DNA of 46,618 nucleotides, from positions 1 to 46,618 of the forward strand of contig PKTI01000023.1 of NCBI GenBank assembly GCA_002869235.1, in the 5' to 3' direction. Shown here one piece after another: positions 10,352 to 20,200 of this stretch (within the stretch, counting starts at the first letter, position 1; each line of letters begins with the position of its first letter). Under the pieces are notes generated by a model. The model saw nothing but the letters and a program-made list of their open reading frames with translations. It had not been told where the DNA came from and did not search any database. Origin of the DNA: Candidatus Parcubacteria bacterium. Lineage in GTDB: Bacteria > Patescibacteriota > Patescibacteriia > UBA1558 > GWA2-36-10. The translations under genes and the position numbers were made by a program.

Positions 10352-11659
10352 ATGGCTACTAAAAAGAAGACAAAAAAAACTCAAATACAACTTGTCAAAG
10401 GTATGAAAGATATCTTACCTGATGAACAATTGTATTGGCAGGCAATAAAAGAAAAGGTTTTTAAAGCTGCTCGTGATTATGGATTTTCACGAATTGACAC
10501 CCCTGCAGTGGAATTTACCAATTTATTCAAAAGAACAGTAGGAGAAGATACAGACATTGTTAGTAAGGAGATGTATTCTTTTGTCACCCCTGGTGGAGAC
10601 AAATTGTCTCTTCGTCCAGAAAATACCGCTGGTGTAGTTAGGGCTTATATTGAACACGGGATGCTCAATTTACCTCAGCCTGTAAAATTGTTTTATGTTG
10701 GTCCACAGTTTCGCCACGACAAACCTCAAGCTGGTCGTTATCGTCAATTTTGGCAATTTGGCTTTGAAGCCATAGGAGATGATGATCCTGTGATAGACGC
10801 TCAGGTGATTGCTATATCTTATAATATACTCAAGGAATTGGGGTTAGAGACAGAAGTTCAGATAAATAGTGTAGGAGATAAAGAAAGTCGAAGCGCTTAC
10901 ATGAAAATTTTGAAGCAATATTATCAGGACAAAAAGAAAGATTTATGTGTTGATTGTAAAAAGCGTTTGACCAAAAACCCATTGCGTTTGTTGGACTGTA
11001 AAGTGGCCAAATGTAGGGAATTGGCCTTGGAGGCACCTCAGATGGTTGATCATCTTTCAGATGACGCCAAAGATCATTTTATGGCTGTGTTGGAATACTT
11101 GGATGAAATGGAAGTAAAATACAATTTGGACCCGACCATTGTCAGAGGATTGGATTATTATACTAGGACTGCCTGGGAAATCGTAGAGCTTGGCAATGAA
11201 GGAAAACTTCAGGCTCTAGGAGGAGGAGGTCGTTATGATGATCTTGCTGAGCTTTTGGGTGGTCGTCCCACACCAGCTGTTGGTTTTGCTATGGGTATGG
11301 AAAGAATTATTCTCAAGATGCAGGAAAATAAAATTGAAGTTCCCAAGATAAAAGACTATGATGTTTTTGTTGCTCAGTTAGGAATAGAGGCTCGTAAGAA
11401 AGCTATGAAGCTATTTGAAGAATTAAGGGAAGATGATTTTAGGGTTACAGAGAGTATGTCCAAAAAAGGACTCAAAGATCAAATGGATATAGCCAACAAA
11501 CGTGGTGCCAAGTACACTTTGATTATGGGTCAAAAAGAAATTTCTGACGGTACAGTTTTGATACGTGATATGGAGAGTGGAGTTCAGGAAATTATTGATT
11601 ATAAAAAAGTAAAAAACGAGCTAAGAAAGCGCTTAGAAAAGAAAAATCAGGACGCTTAA
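10352..11659 (+). CDS. hisS: Histidyl-tRNA synthetase
   Basis: 435-residue class II synthetase that charges tRNA-His. It begins with a Lys/Thr-rich stretch, then KGMKDILPDE. Motif 2 region: YVGPQFRHDKPQAGRYRQF. HisRS-specific elements: GLDYYTRTAWE and GGGGRYDDLAELLGG. The anticodon-binding domain spans about 332-430 (DVFVAQLG through YTLIMGQKEI). Length close to the family norm. Start ATG lies 4 bp after the lepB stop; no SD site. Confidence 0.97.
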   Translation: MATKKKTKKTQIQLVKGMKDILPDEQLYWQAIKEKVFKAARDYGFSRIDTPAVEFTNLFKRTVGEDTDIVSKEMYSFVTPGGDKLSLRPENTAGVVRAYIEHGMLNLPQPVKLFYVGPQFRHDKPQAGRYRQFWQFGFEAIGDDDPVIDAQVIAISYNILKELGLETEVQINSVGDKESRSAYMKILKQYYQDKKKDLCVDCKKRLTKNPLRLLDCKVAKCRELALEAPQMVDHLSDDAKDHFMAVLEYLDEMEVKYNLDPTIVRGLDYYTRTAWEIVELGNEGKLQALGGGGRYDDLAELLGGRPTPAVGFAMGMERIILKMQENKIEVPKIKDYDVFVAQLGIEARKKAMKLFEELREDDFRVTESMSKKGLKDQMDIANKRGAKYTLIMGQKEISDGTVLIRDMESGVQEIIDYKKVKNELRKRLEKKNQDA

Positions 11660-11690
11660 AGCTTTATATAAAACAGAAGTCACTTGTGTA

Positions 11691-11719
11691 TTGACTTTTG
11701 CTCAAAAATTTGTCATTAT
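11691..11719 (+). promoter_or_regulatory. Promoter for rpsU
   Basis: TTGACT (11691-11696), 17-bp spacer, CATTAT (11714-11719); a TATATT at 11717-11722 is an alternative -10. It would give a leader of about 75 nt before rpsU. Confidence 0.55.
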
Positions 11720-11726
11720 ATTAGTA

Positions 11727-11799
11727 AGAATAACCACCAAAGAGGTGTTATTCTTTGCTGTAAATTAACAAGTAAAATTTATTAGAAAGAGAGGTGGTT
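11727..11799 (+). promoter_or_regulatory. rpsU leader hairpin with anti-Shine-Dalgarno
   Basis: Hairpin 11727-11754: AGAATAA pairs with TTATTCT, a C bulges, CACC pairs with GGTG, loop AAAGA. The 5' arm also contains AACCACC (11732-11738), the exact complement of GGTGGTT (11793-11799) in the rpsU ribosome binding site. The two pairings exclude each other, so the leader could switch rpsU translation on and off. The pairing is seen; the switch is inferred. Confidence 0.5.
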
Positions 11800-11802
11800 T
11801 TT

Positions 11803-12048
11803 GTGTTAGAAGTAAGACGCAAAAATGGCGAATCTTTTGAGAGTCTTATCCGTAGATTTACCAAAAAGACAATTCAAAGTGGTAAAATTCTACAAGCTAA
11901 GAAAGTTAGATTTTTCAATAAGGACAAGACAAAAAGAGAGCTAAAAGAAGGCGCTCTACGTCGTATGGATATCAACTCCCGTTTGGATTATCTCAAACGT
12001 ATTGGAAAACTTGACGAAATGACTCTCAAGCGAAGTAAAAAAAGATAA
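11803..12048 (+). CDS. rpsU: 30S ribosomal protein S21
   Basis: 81-residue S21, which sits at the 30S platform next to the 3' end of 16S rRNA. The sequence LEVRRKNGESFESLIRRFTKK matches the family start, and the rest is a highly basic helix-rich tail. The GTG at 11803 is chosen because AGAGAGGTGG lies just upstream at normal spacing; an in-frame GTG at 11794 lies inside that site. This is the only core gene here with a strong SD. In Bacteroidota, where S21 helps mask the anti-SD, rpsU likewise keeps a strong SD and is thought to be autoregulated; the same logic may apply here. Confidence 0.94.
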   Translation: MLEVRRKNGESFESLIRRFTKKTIQSGKILQAKKVRFFNKDKTKRELKEGALRRMDINSRLDYLKRIGKLDEMTLKRSKKR

Positions 12049-12074
12049 GATTACTTTGCGATATTCATTAATTT

Positions 12075-12100
12075 TTGTTTATCACTTCGGTGGTAAACAA
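12075..12100. other. Strong hairpin between rpsU and yqeY
   Basis: TTGTTTATCAC-TTCG-GTGGTAAACAA: an 11-bp stem (one T-G pair) with a UUCG tetraloop. There is no downstream T run, so it may be a processing or mRNA-stability element rather than a terminator. Confidence 0.5.
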
Positions 12101-12117
12101 TATAGTAATGATTATTT

Positions 12118-12555
12118 ATGAATCTACAAGAAAAAATAGACCAAGACCTTAAGGAGGCTTTGAAAAATAGGGAAGAAGTAAGACTGGGTACTTTGAGGAT
12201 GCTCAAAAGCTCTTTGAAGAATAAACAAATAGAATTGAAGCAAGATGAATTGCCAGAAAAAGAAATAATTTCCGTAATTCAAAAAGAGCTCAAAAAGAGA
12301 AAAGATGCTGCAGATTCTTACAAGCAAGCTGGACGTGATGAACTTTTGGCCAAAGAGGAAGCTGAAATGGATGTACTCAACGCGTATCTTCCAGAAATGA
12401 TGTCAGAGGATGAGATCAAAAAAATAATTGATGAAATAGTAGCTCAAGGTCAGGACAATTTTGGGCTAGTAATGAAAGAAACAATGACCAAGGTCCAGGG
12501 TCAGGCTGACGGGCAGATTGTTCAACGTCTGGTCAAAGAAAAATTGGAATCATAA
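12118..12555 (+). CDS. yqeY: GatB/YqeY domain protein
   Basis: 145-residue YqeY-family protein, equivalent to the tRNA-binding tail domain of GatB. Diagnostic: LKEALKNREEVRLGTLRMLKSSLKN near the N-terminus, LPEKEIISVIQKELKKRKDAA, YLPEMMSEDEIKKIIDEI, and a Gly-poor C-terminal helix (GQADGQIVQRLVKEKL). The exact role is unknown; a link to tRNA-dependent amidation has been proposed for the family. It lies downstream of rpsU as in many bacteria. No SD. Confidence 0.92.
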   Translation: MNLQEKIDQDLKEALKNREEVRLGTLRMLKSSLKNKQIELKQDELPEKEIISVIQKELKKRKDAADSYKQAGRDELLAKEEAEMDVLNAYLPEMMSEDEIKKIIDEIVAQGQDNFGLVMKETMTKVQGQADGQIVQRLVKEKLES

Positions 12556-12578
12556 ATAAATAATTAAAATCAAAACCC

Positions 12579-14225
12579 ATGCGAATTAATAAAAAAATAA
12601 CTGTTTTATTTATTGTGTTTTTAGCAGTTATTTTTTTGTTGCCACAAGTAGGTTTGGCGCAAGGTGATATATTTGGCGCTAATCAATTGCAAAATACAAA
12701 CTTGGGCACCAGAACTCTTTATGACACCATTGTTGGTGTAGTCAATGTCCTTTTGGGTCTTTTGGGAATTATAGCGGTTGGCATAATGATTTATGGCGGC
12801 TATACCTGGATGACTTCTCAAGGAAATCCGGACAAGATTGATAGAGCCAAGAAGATATTGGTCAATGGAGTCATTGGCTTGATGATTATTGTTTCATCTT
12901 ATGCTATAGCCAACTTTGTATTAAATAAGGCTTTTGAGGCTACCGTATCAGGTGGCGGAGGCCCTGGTCCAGGAGGATATTCAAGCGGCTCAGGCTTAGG
13001 AGCTACAGTACTGGATAGTCACTTCCCACCAAATTGCGCTGTTAATGTGGCTAGAAATACCAATATATTTGTAAGCTTCCGTGAGGATATTGATACTAGC
13101 TTATTTATAGTAACATCAGGTTGTAACAACGGAGCAGCTGCTTGTTTGAGTAATAATGTGACGCAAGCTCACATAAGGGTAATTGATACAGACGCTGGTA
13201 CTCCTATCTCAGGATCAGATATAGCAGTTACAGTGAACGATCCAGCTCACCCAACCCACTTTGAATTAAATCCTTACAACAATTTAACTGGGGAAGCAGG
13301 ACTATTGGGTTCCCCAAGTGAAGATACAAATTATAGAGTAGAGTTGAATGGTTTATCTACTGCCTTGGCAGAACCAGTTTTCCCACTTGGGTCTTACACT
13401 TGGGAATTTAGAGTTGGTACTTTTGTAGATAATACTCCACCAGAAGTTACTTTTGTCATGCCAGATGGTTTAGCCAATCCTTATGTTAGAAATAGTGTTG
13501 TGCAGATAAACTTTTCTGAGGCAGTAAACCCAATGCACGTAACGGGCATAGTAGATGTTAGTGGGGGGCCACCAGATTTGAACCTGTCTATTAGTGAAGC
13601 AGGAGGAGATGTCTATGGTCGTTATGAAATAGCCAATCAATATAGAACAGTAGAATTTATTTCTAGCGAGCCTTGCGGAGTCAACTCTTGCGGTTTTGAT
13701 ATTTATTGTTTGCCACCTTCAGCCACTATAGATGGTTTGGTTATGGCTGGTGTTAGAGATATGGCCGGCAATTTATTGGAAAGCGGTGGTGATCCCGATG
13801 TGCATGGTGAGGTACCAGCAGATGAATATCCATGGAGTTTTGATACTAATAATGATATAGATCTTACACCTCCGTATATTACTTATATGGATTCAGGTGT
13901 AGATATTAATTTGACCGATCCAATATATATAGTATTTAGCAAATCAATGTCTGTCACTTCTATCAATGGTTCCAATATGGCCCTCTATAGAAACAATATC
14001 GGTGATACTAATTTTTCTTTCGCTTTTGATACCACAGTATTGCCAAATGATACGGTACAAATATTACATGATGAATTTTTACCTTTGACAGACTACACAG
14101 CAACATCAACTTCAAATATTCAAGATAGTGCACAAAATTGTTGGTATCCATGTAATTGTGTGGGGCCAAGTTGTGATTGTAATCCATCTATTTATTGTGG
14201 TCCTGGTGGATGTACAACCTATTAA
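12579..14225 (+). CDS. Secreted VirB2/TrbC-like protein with Ig-like domains
   Basis: 548-residue envelope protein, first of the surface operon. A signal peptide (about 1-27, ending GLAQG) is followed by a VirB2/TrbC-type pilin module with two hydrophobic helices (about 48-72 and 88-112, including GIMIYGGYTWM and IGLMIIVSSYAIANF). A Gly/Pro linker (GGGGPGPGG) and an extracellular part with Big_5/SbsA-like Ig domains follow (DNTPPEVTFVMP, DLTPPYITYMDSG). The C-terminus is Cys-rich (CNCVGPSCDCNPS). The N-terminal 110 residues are clearly paralogous to the next gene. Probable role: surface filament or adhesion; function unproven. No SD. Confidence 0.8.
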   Translation: MRINKKITVLFIVFLAVIFLLPQVGLAQGDIFGANQLQNTNLGTRTLYDTIVGVVNVLLGLLGIIAVGIMIYGGYTWMTSQGNPDKIDRAKKILVNGVIGLMIIVSSYAIANFVLNKAFEATVSGGGGPGPGGYSSGSGLGATVLDSHFPPNCAVNVARNTNIFVSFREDIDTSLFIVTSGCNNGAAACLSNNVTQAHIRVIDTDAGTPISGSDIAVTVNDPAHPTHFELNPYNNLTGEAGLLGSPSEDTNYRVELNGLSTALAEPVFPLGSYTWEFRVGTFVDNTPPEVTFVMPDGLANPYVRNSVVQINFSEAVNPMHVTGIVDVSGGPPDLNLSISEAGGDVYGRYEIANQYRTVEFISSEPCGVNSCGFDIYCLPPSATIDGLVMAGVRDMAGNLLESGGDPDVHGEVPADEYPWSFDTNNDIDLTPPYITYMDSGVDINLTDPIYIVFSKSMSVTSINGSNMALYRNNIGDTNFSFAFDTTVLPNDTVQILHDEFLPLTDYTATSTSNIQDSAQNCWYPCNCVGPSCDCNPSIYCGPGGCTTY

Positions 14226-14255
14226 TTTTAATAATCAAAAAATAAAAATATACAA

Positions 14256-17200
14256 ATGAGGAAACTTCTTTTCCTAGCAGTATCTATTGTTACTTGGGGC
14301 TGGCTATCAGTCGAAAAAGCTAGCGCTAAGATCGATCTTTGGGGTATAAACGACCTCAGCGGTTTAGCTGTTGGTACCAGAACGATCGGTGATACAATAG
14401 CGGGTGTAATAAATATAGTTCTTGGATTTTTGGGTGTGATAGCGATCGGCCTGATTATTTACGGTGGTTTTTTGTGGATGACATCCAAGGGTAATTCGGA
14501 AAGAATTCAAAGAGCTAAATTACTTATAACTAGCGCAGTCATAGGTCTAGCCATAGTACTATCAGCTTATGCTATTAGTCAGTTTATATTGAGCTCTCTA
14601 GACGAAGCCACTGGCGGACCTGGCGGTGGAGGCGGACCTGGCGGACCTGGTCCGGTGGGAGTTTGTCCTCCTCCAGGAGACGGTATTACTATAGATGTTT
14701 GTAATCCTACTCCAGCGGAAGCACCTATTGGTAGTTATGTGACTATTTATGCTTGGAACATAGGTCCTTATGTGGATGCTGCTACTAGTAGGGTAGAATT
14801 TTCTGGTCCAGACAATGGTCCAGCCGAGTTAGCGGTTTGTGGTGGAGCTCCTACTTGGGTTCCTAGAGGTAGTGTTGGTGCAGATAATTATTATCAAATA
14901 GTATTTAGAGTGCCAGATCTTAGTGTTGCTGGTGGTTATAGTGTTGATTTGTATAATTCAGCTGGCGGACCTTTCACTAGCCTTGGCACATTTGAAATAT
15001 TAGGCGGAGCACCTTATCCAGGAATATCTTGTATTAGTCCTTCTGAGGGACCACCAGATCCTACTATGGGTAATTTGATTACTATAGATGGTGTTGGTTT
15101 TGGTCCAGCTCCAACTGAGCTGCTTATGCATGCTTGGGTAGGTGGTGTAGAGGATACAGCCTACATTACTCCTTTGTCTTGGATAGATTCTTGGGGCGAC
15201 GATCAGATTACTTATTATGTACCAACAGAAGCTTTGACTGGTCCAATTAGAGTTCATGTAGGAACACACACCAGTAATCCTTGGCAATTTAAGGTAACTT
15301 GTTCGGCTGATGGACAGTGTGCTTCTAGTTGTTGTCCTGGTGCGCCAACTAATGGGGCTTGTTATCCATACTCTGTGTGTAACGCTGTTGTAGGAGGTCC
15401 TACTATTTCTGGTATTACACCAGACAATGCAGCAGCTAATGATCAAAATTTGGTTACTATTTATGGTAGTGGCTTCGGCACTTATGTGGCTGGTATTAGC
15501 CAAGTCAATTTTGCTGGTGGAGTTATTGGTATGGAACCAAATGCAGTTAATCCTCAATGTTCAAATTTTTGGAATGATAATTTTATAACTATAATAGTCC
15601 CCTCAGGGGCAAGTACCGGCAACGTGACAGTTACCAATGGTAGTGGGCAAACTAGTAATGCTCACCCATTTACAGTTAGTGCTGTAGATCGTCCAGGTAT
15701 TTGTGCTGTGACTTCTGATGTAGCTGGCACTTTGCCAGTGTATGATGGTTATTTTCAGGATACAGTTTATCTACATGGCCTCAATATGTCACCTGTAGGT
15801 ACTACTTATTTTGGTGATTTTGAAAGTCCTGTATCAAACTTGCTTTCAGCTACAGAAGTAGAAACAGAAGTACCAAATGTATTGGGTAATCTAGGTATTG
15901 TATATGATAATGGCGAGGAGAGTAATCCATATCCATTTACTGTATTTCCAGGTACTAGTGGCACACCTATTATAAATGAGATTATTGCCAATGAGGTTCT
16001 CGGCAACAGTGGCCCAGCCGGGCAGTATATTACAGTTTATGGTGCCAATTTTGGTAATACTCAGGGTGATTTGGTATTTAATTTTGGTGGTACTGATTAT
16101 TCGGCAGACTTTAGTTTTCCAGCTCAATGTTCTGCCAATATTTGGCGTCATGATAGTATAATAGCCAAGGTGCCTGGTGCTGCTGGTAATATTGGCACAT
16201 TTCAAGTTAGAGTAGAGAGACCTGATGGCGCTTATAGTAATAATTATGCTTTTAACAAAACAACCGGTGTTCCAGGTCCAGGGCTTTGTGCTTTGATACC
16301 AACCAATGGACCACAGGGGATGTTGGTAGACGCTTTTGGTGATAATTTTGAAGTAAGCCCTGGAGCTAGTAGTGATTTGGAATTTTATAGTGGAGCATCT
16401 ACAGCTGGGACTTGGGCAACTTGGAACAATAGCCAAATATTGGATGTACCAGTTCCTAATAATGCCATCTCTGGTCCGGTTGTAGTTTATAATGATACAA
16501 ATCCAAATCCATCAAATCCAATAGATTTTACGGTTGGTTCTTGTTCAGCTAATTCTGATTGTACAGCTTTGGGCTATACTACTTGTTGTACGGATTCTTT
16601 GGTAGCAAATTATTGCGCCAACAGCTGTGCGCCAACTTTGAATCAATGTAATTATGGTTGGACCTTTACCACCGAATCAGCTTTGTCCATCATAGACAGA
16701 GGTCCGGTATGTAATGATGCTTGTGTAAATAGTTTAGCTTGGGTCAATTTTGACGCTGAAATATCAGGAGCATTTTTGAGTGATACATATTTTTCTGTAT
16801 ATTCTTGTGGTACAGATGCAACTTGTGCTACTCCTGACACCAGCAATAATTTGGTGGATGCTAGTATGGGATCAGGAGATATGACCGGGCCACTCGTGCA
16901 TCCTTCAACCGGACAAAATTATTGGGCAGTAAACATTCCAATGAACCCGCTTAGTCCAGAGGAGTACTATGTAGTAGAGATAGACCAAAATATTGAAAAC
17001 ACCCTAGGTGCTATCATGGGACCAGATCCTTTGTCTTCATGGATTTTTGGTGTTGGCTTGGATAGTTGTTTTATAAACAATGTTTCCATCAATCCAGTAG
17101 CACCAACAGTTTATTTGGGTACCTCAGTGCCTTATCAGGCGACAGCTTGGTCTGCCCCAGGAGTTTGCTATCCATCTGGACAACCTATTGCCTGTGTGGC

Positions 17201-20200
17201 AGATCCAAATCCTAGTTTTGATTGTAGTTGGTCATGGGTGTCAGACAATGCTACTGTGGCTTCTATACCAAATATTGATGACCCTATGAACACCGCCATT
17301 GCCAATGATGTTGGCACAGCCAACATTAGAGCTACAGCCAATCAGGGCTCTGGTCATGCAAGTCCGCCATCAAACATCACAGTTATTACAGGACCACTTA
17401 CTATTAGGGGTCATGGGCCTGATTGTGGAGACGCATGTACCAATGCTTTGACTTATGTGGACTTCAATAATGAGCTTGATGCAATAGTTTACGCTAATAT
17501 AGAAAACTATATTGAAGTTAATAGATGTAATGACCCAGATTGTACTACTTGGGATCCTATTAATATGGTGGATATGGCTATATATGTAGCACCATCAGCC
17601 GCCAACCCAAATCATCGTTATTATTTAGGCGGAGGAGGTTCTAGTTTGGTCTTTGATTCAAATACTACTTATAGATTGTTTGTCAGCGGCACAACAGAAG
17701 ATATCTATGGCACACTTTTGGGCACAGGAGCTGAGTATACATTTGGTGTAGGCGATGGGCCATGTTTGATAGAGAACGTAGATCTTTCTCCAGCTACAAC
17801 CAATCTTTATATAGGCGAAACACAAGCTTTGACAGCTATTGGTAGGTCTGCTCCAGATGCTTGTTCTGCTGTTGGTCAACCGGTTACTTGTTTGGCAGAC
17901 CCAAATCCAGCTTACAATTGTAGTTGGTCTTGGGATTCAGGTGATCCTTTGGTAGCTACTGTGCCAAACTTGAATTCGTCTAACAATGTTACAGCTGCGG
18001 CTGGAATTGGTAGTACAGTTATAAATGCTAATGCCAATCAAGGTATTGGTCCTACCGTGACAACTGGTAGTGCTACAGTCAATGTAAACACTCACGCTAA
18101 TCCAAGTGTTTACGATAATGTACCTACCGGGGCTAATGCTTGTCCAAACGGAACAGTTTCTATTTCATTTACAGAAATAATAGATAGAAATAGTATTTAT
18201 GATAATTTCAAATTATACCAACAGAGCTCAGTAGATATACCAGAATTAACCTGTATATTAAATGGAGATTATTTTTGTGAAGTTCCTGTAGATAGGTATA
18301 CTTTTGAAGATGATCAATCAATATATGATACTACAGTTACCTTGCGCCCAGACGGTAACTTAGCGACTACTACACCTTATGTGGCTATGGTATATGGTGG
18401 GCCTACAGGTGTATTGAGCAGGGAAGGTATGGACTTGGATGCAGCTGATATGATTTATGATTTTGATGGAGGTGGAGTAGATGGTTTTGGTTGGTCTTTT
18501 ACAACATTTGATCAGTCTTGTGATATTGGCTATACCATAATATCTCCATCATGGGATGTGTTTACTTGCTTTGGTAATAACTGCTATGGAGACGCCAGCC
18601 CAACTGGAGGAAATCAACATATTTATACAGCGCATACATATGACATAAGAGGTCATGAATTGAGTGTTGACCAGCATGATTGGTCAGTGTCAGAAGGTAT
18701 TGTTGCAGGTATTCCTGTTGTAACTACTGCCTCAAATCAAGTTGAAGGCGCGTCTACAAATAATAATGGTACAGAAACCTTGGCAGTGACTGTATCAGAT
18801 TCAGATCCAAATATAGTTGGTACAGCTAGCGATACTTCTAGAATTGATTTGTATTTATGTGAAAATCCTTGGCCTAGCCCTACTGGTTTTCCTTGGGAGC
18901 CTGGTAGCAATATTTATAATTATTCTACCTATTATTGTCATGACTCAGGCATAGAGGGGGCAGAAGTTTTGCCTTATATCAATCCAGCTACTACACCAAC
19001 AACACCTAACCCAGATGGAGTTTTGCCAGGCGGTGAGCATATATTTTTGATAAATAACCTAACCTCTGCTGCTTCTAGCAATTTAGCTGATCTTGGTTTT
19101 GGTACACTGGCTTACAAGTCAGATCATATAAAAACCAACAATTCTGTAGATGAAGAAAAGTGGTATCAAAAATTAGTTAGAGATGTTTTTGGAGTTGCAG
19201 AAGTGAAAGCCCAAGGAGGAGGGCTACCTGTAATAGACTGTACACCAGCACCTCCGGCCAATATGCATGTGATAGCTGCTAGTGATACTCAAATACAATT
19301 GGATTGGAATAGGCCAGGTGTCGGTCCTATACCAACTTACTATAGAATACAAAGAAGAGCTGTGGGAGAAACCAACTGGACTACTTTAGCTGGCGCACAT
19401 GTGCCAACAGACTACACAGACAATAGTGTAGTAGCAGAAACAGAATATGAATACAGAGGCTGGTCATATTATTCCGGGGGCACTTTTAGATGTCCAGATA
19501 CTTATTGGAGTTTGACTGCCTCAAATCCTATATCACAACTAGCTTCATCAGAGGAGCCAACATTTGATTTGATAGGTATTAGAGTCGTGGGAAACGAGGA
19601 TCATTTATCTGTGAGTGATTGGTATCAACGATTTGCTCCAAACCCAAGTGTTTCAGGAAATTTGATAGAGGTGGATGGCTACGAAGCTTTACAAGTAGGC
19701 AATACTACATATATAGCAGGTACAAATATAAGAACAGGAAGTATAGATAATTTATACACAAATATTTATATTATTGCACACAACGAAGGTGCTAGCGCTG
19801 ACACTCAAGAAATATACAATCAGCTGATTGATAATATAGAGCTCAATGTCAACATTGATGAACAAGATAATGTATGTTCGGCAACTGTTGAGCAAGCATG
19901 CTCTAGTGATTTTGATTGTCCAGTAGGCGAGAGTTGCTTGTCCCGGGGATTAAAATTAAGGCGTGATACCAAACGTCTGGCTGATTTGGTACATATACAA
20001 AATGCTATTGAGGCTTATGGAGAATCTCACAAAGCTTGTAGCACAGCCCCAGAAAGATCTTGTTCAGATGATTCAGATTGTGCTTCTGTGGGCGGAACCT
20101 GTCGCAATATGTATCCAGTTTTGGAATCAGGCACTTTTGTAGAAAATCAATCAAATAGTAATTGGCCAGAATCATGGCATCAGAATTTCCCAAATCTTTT

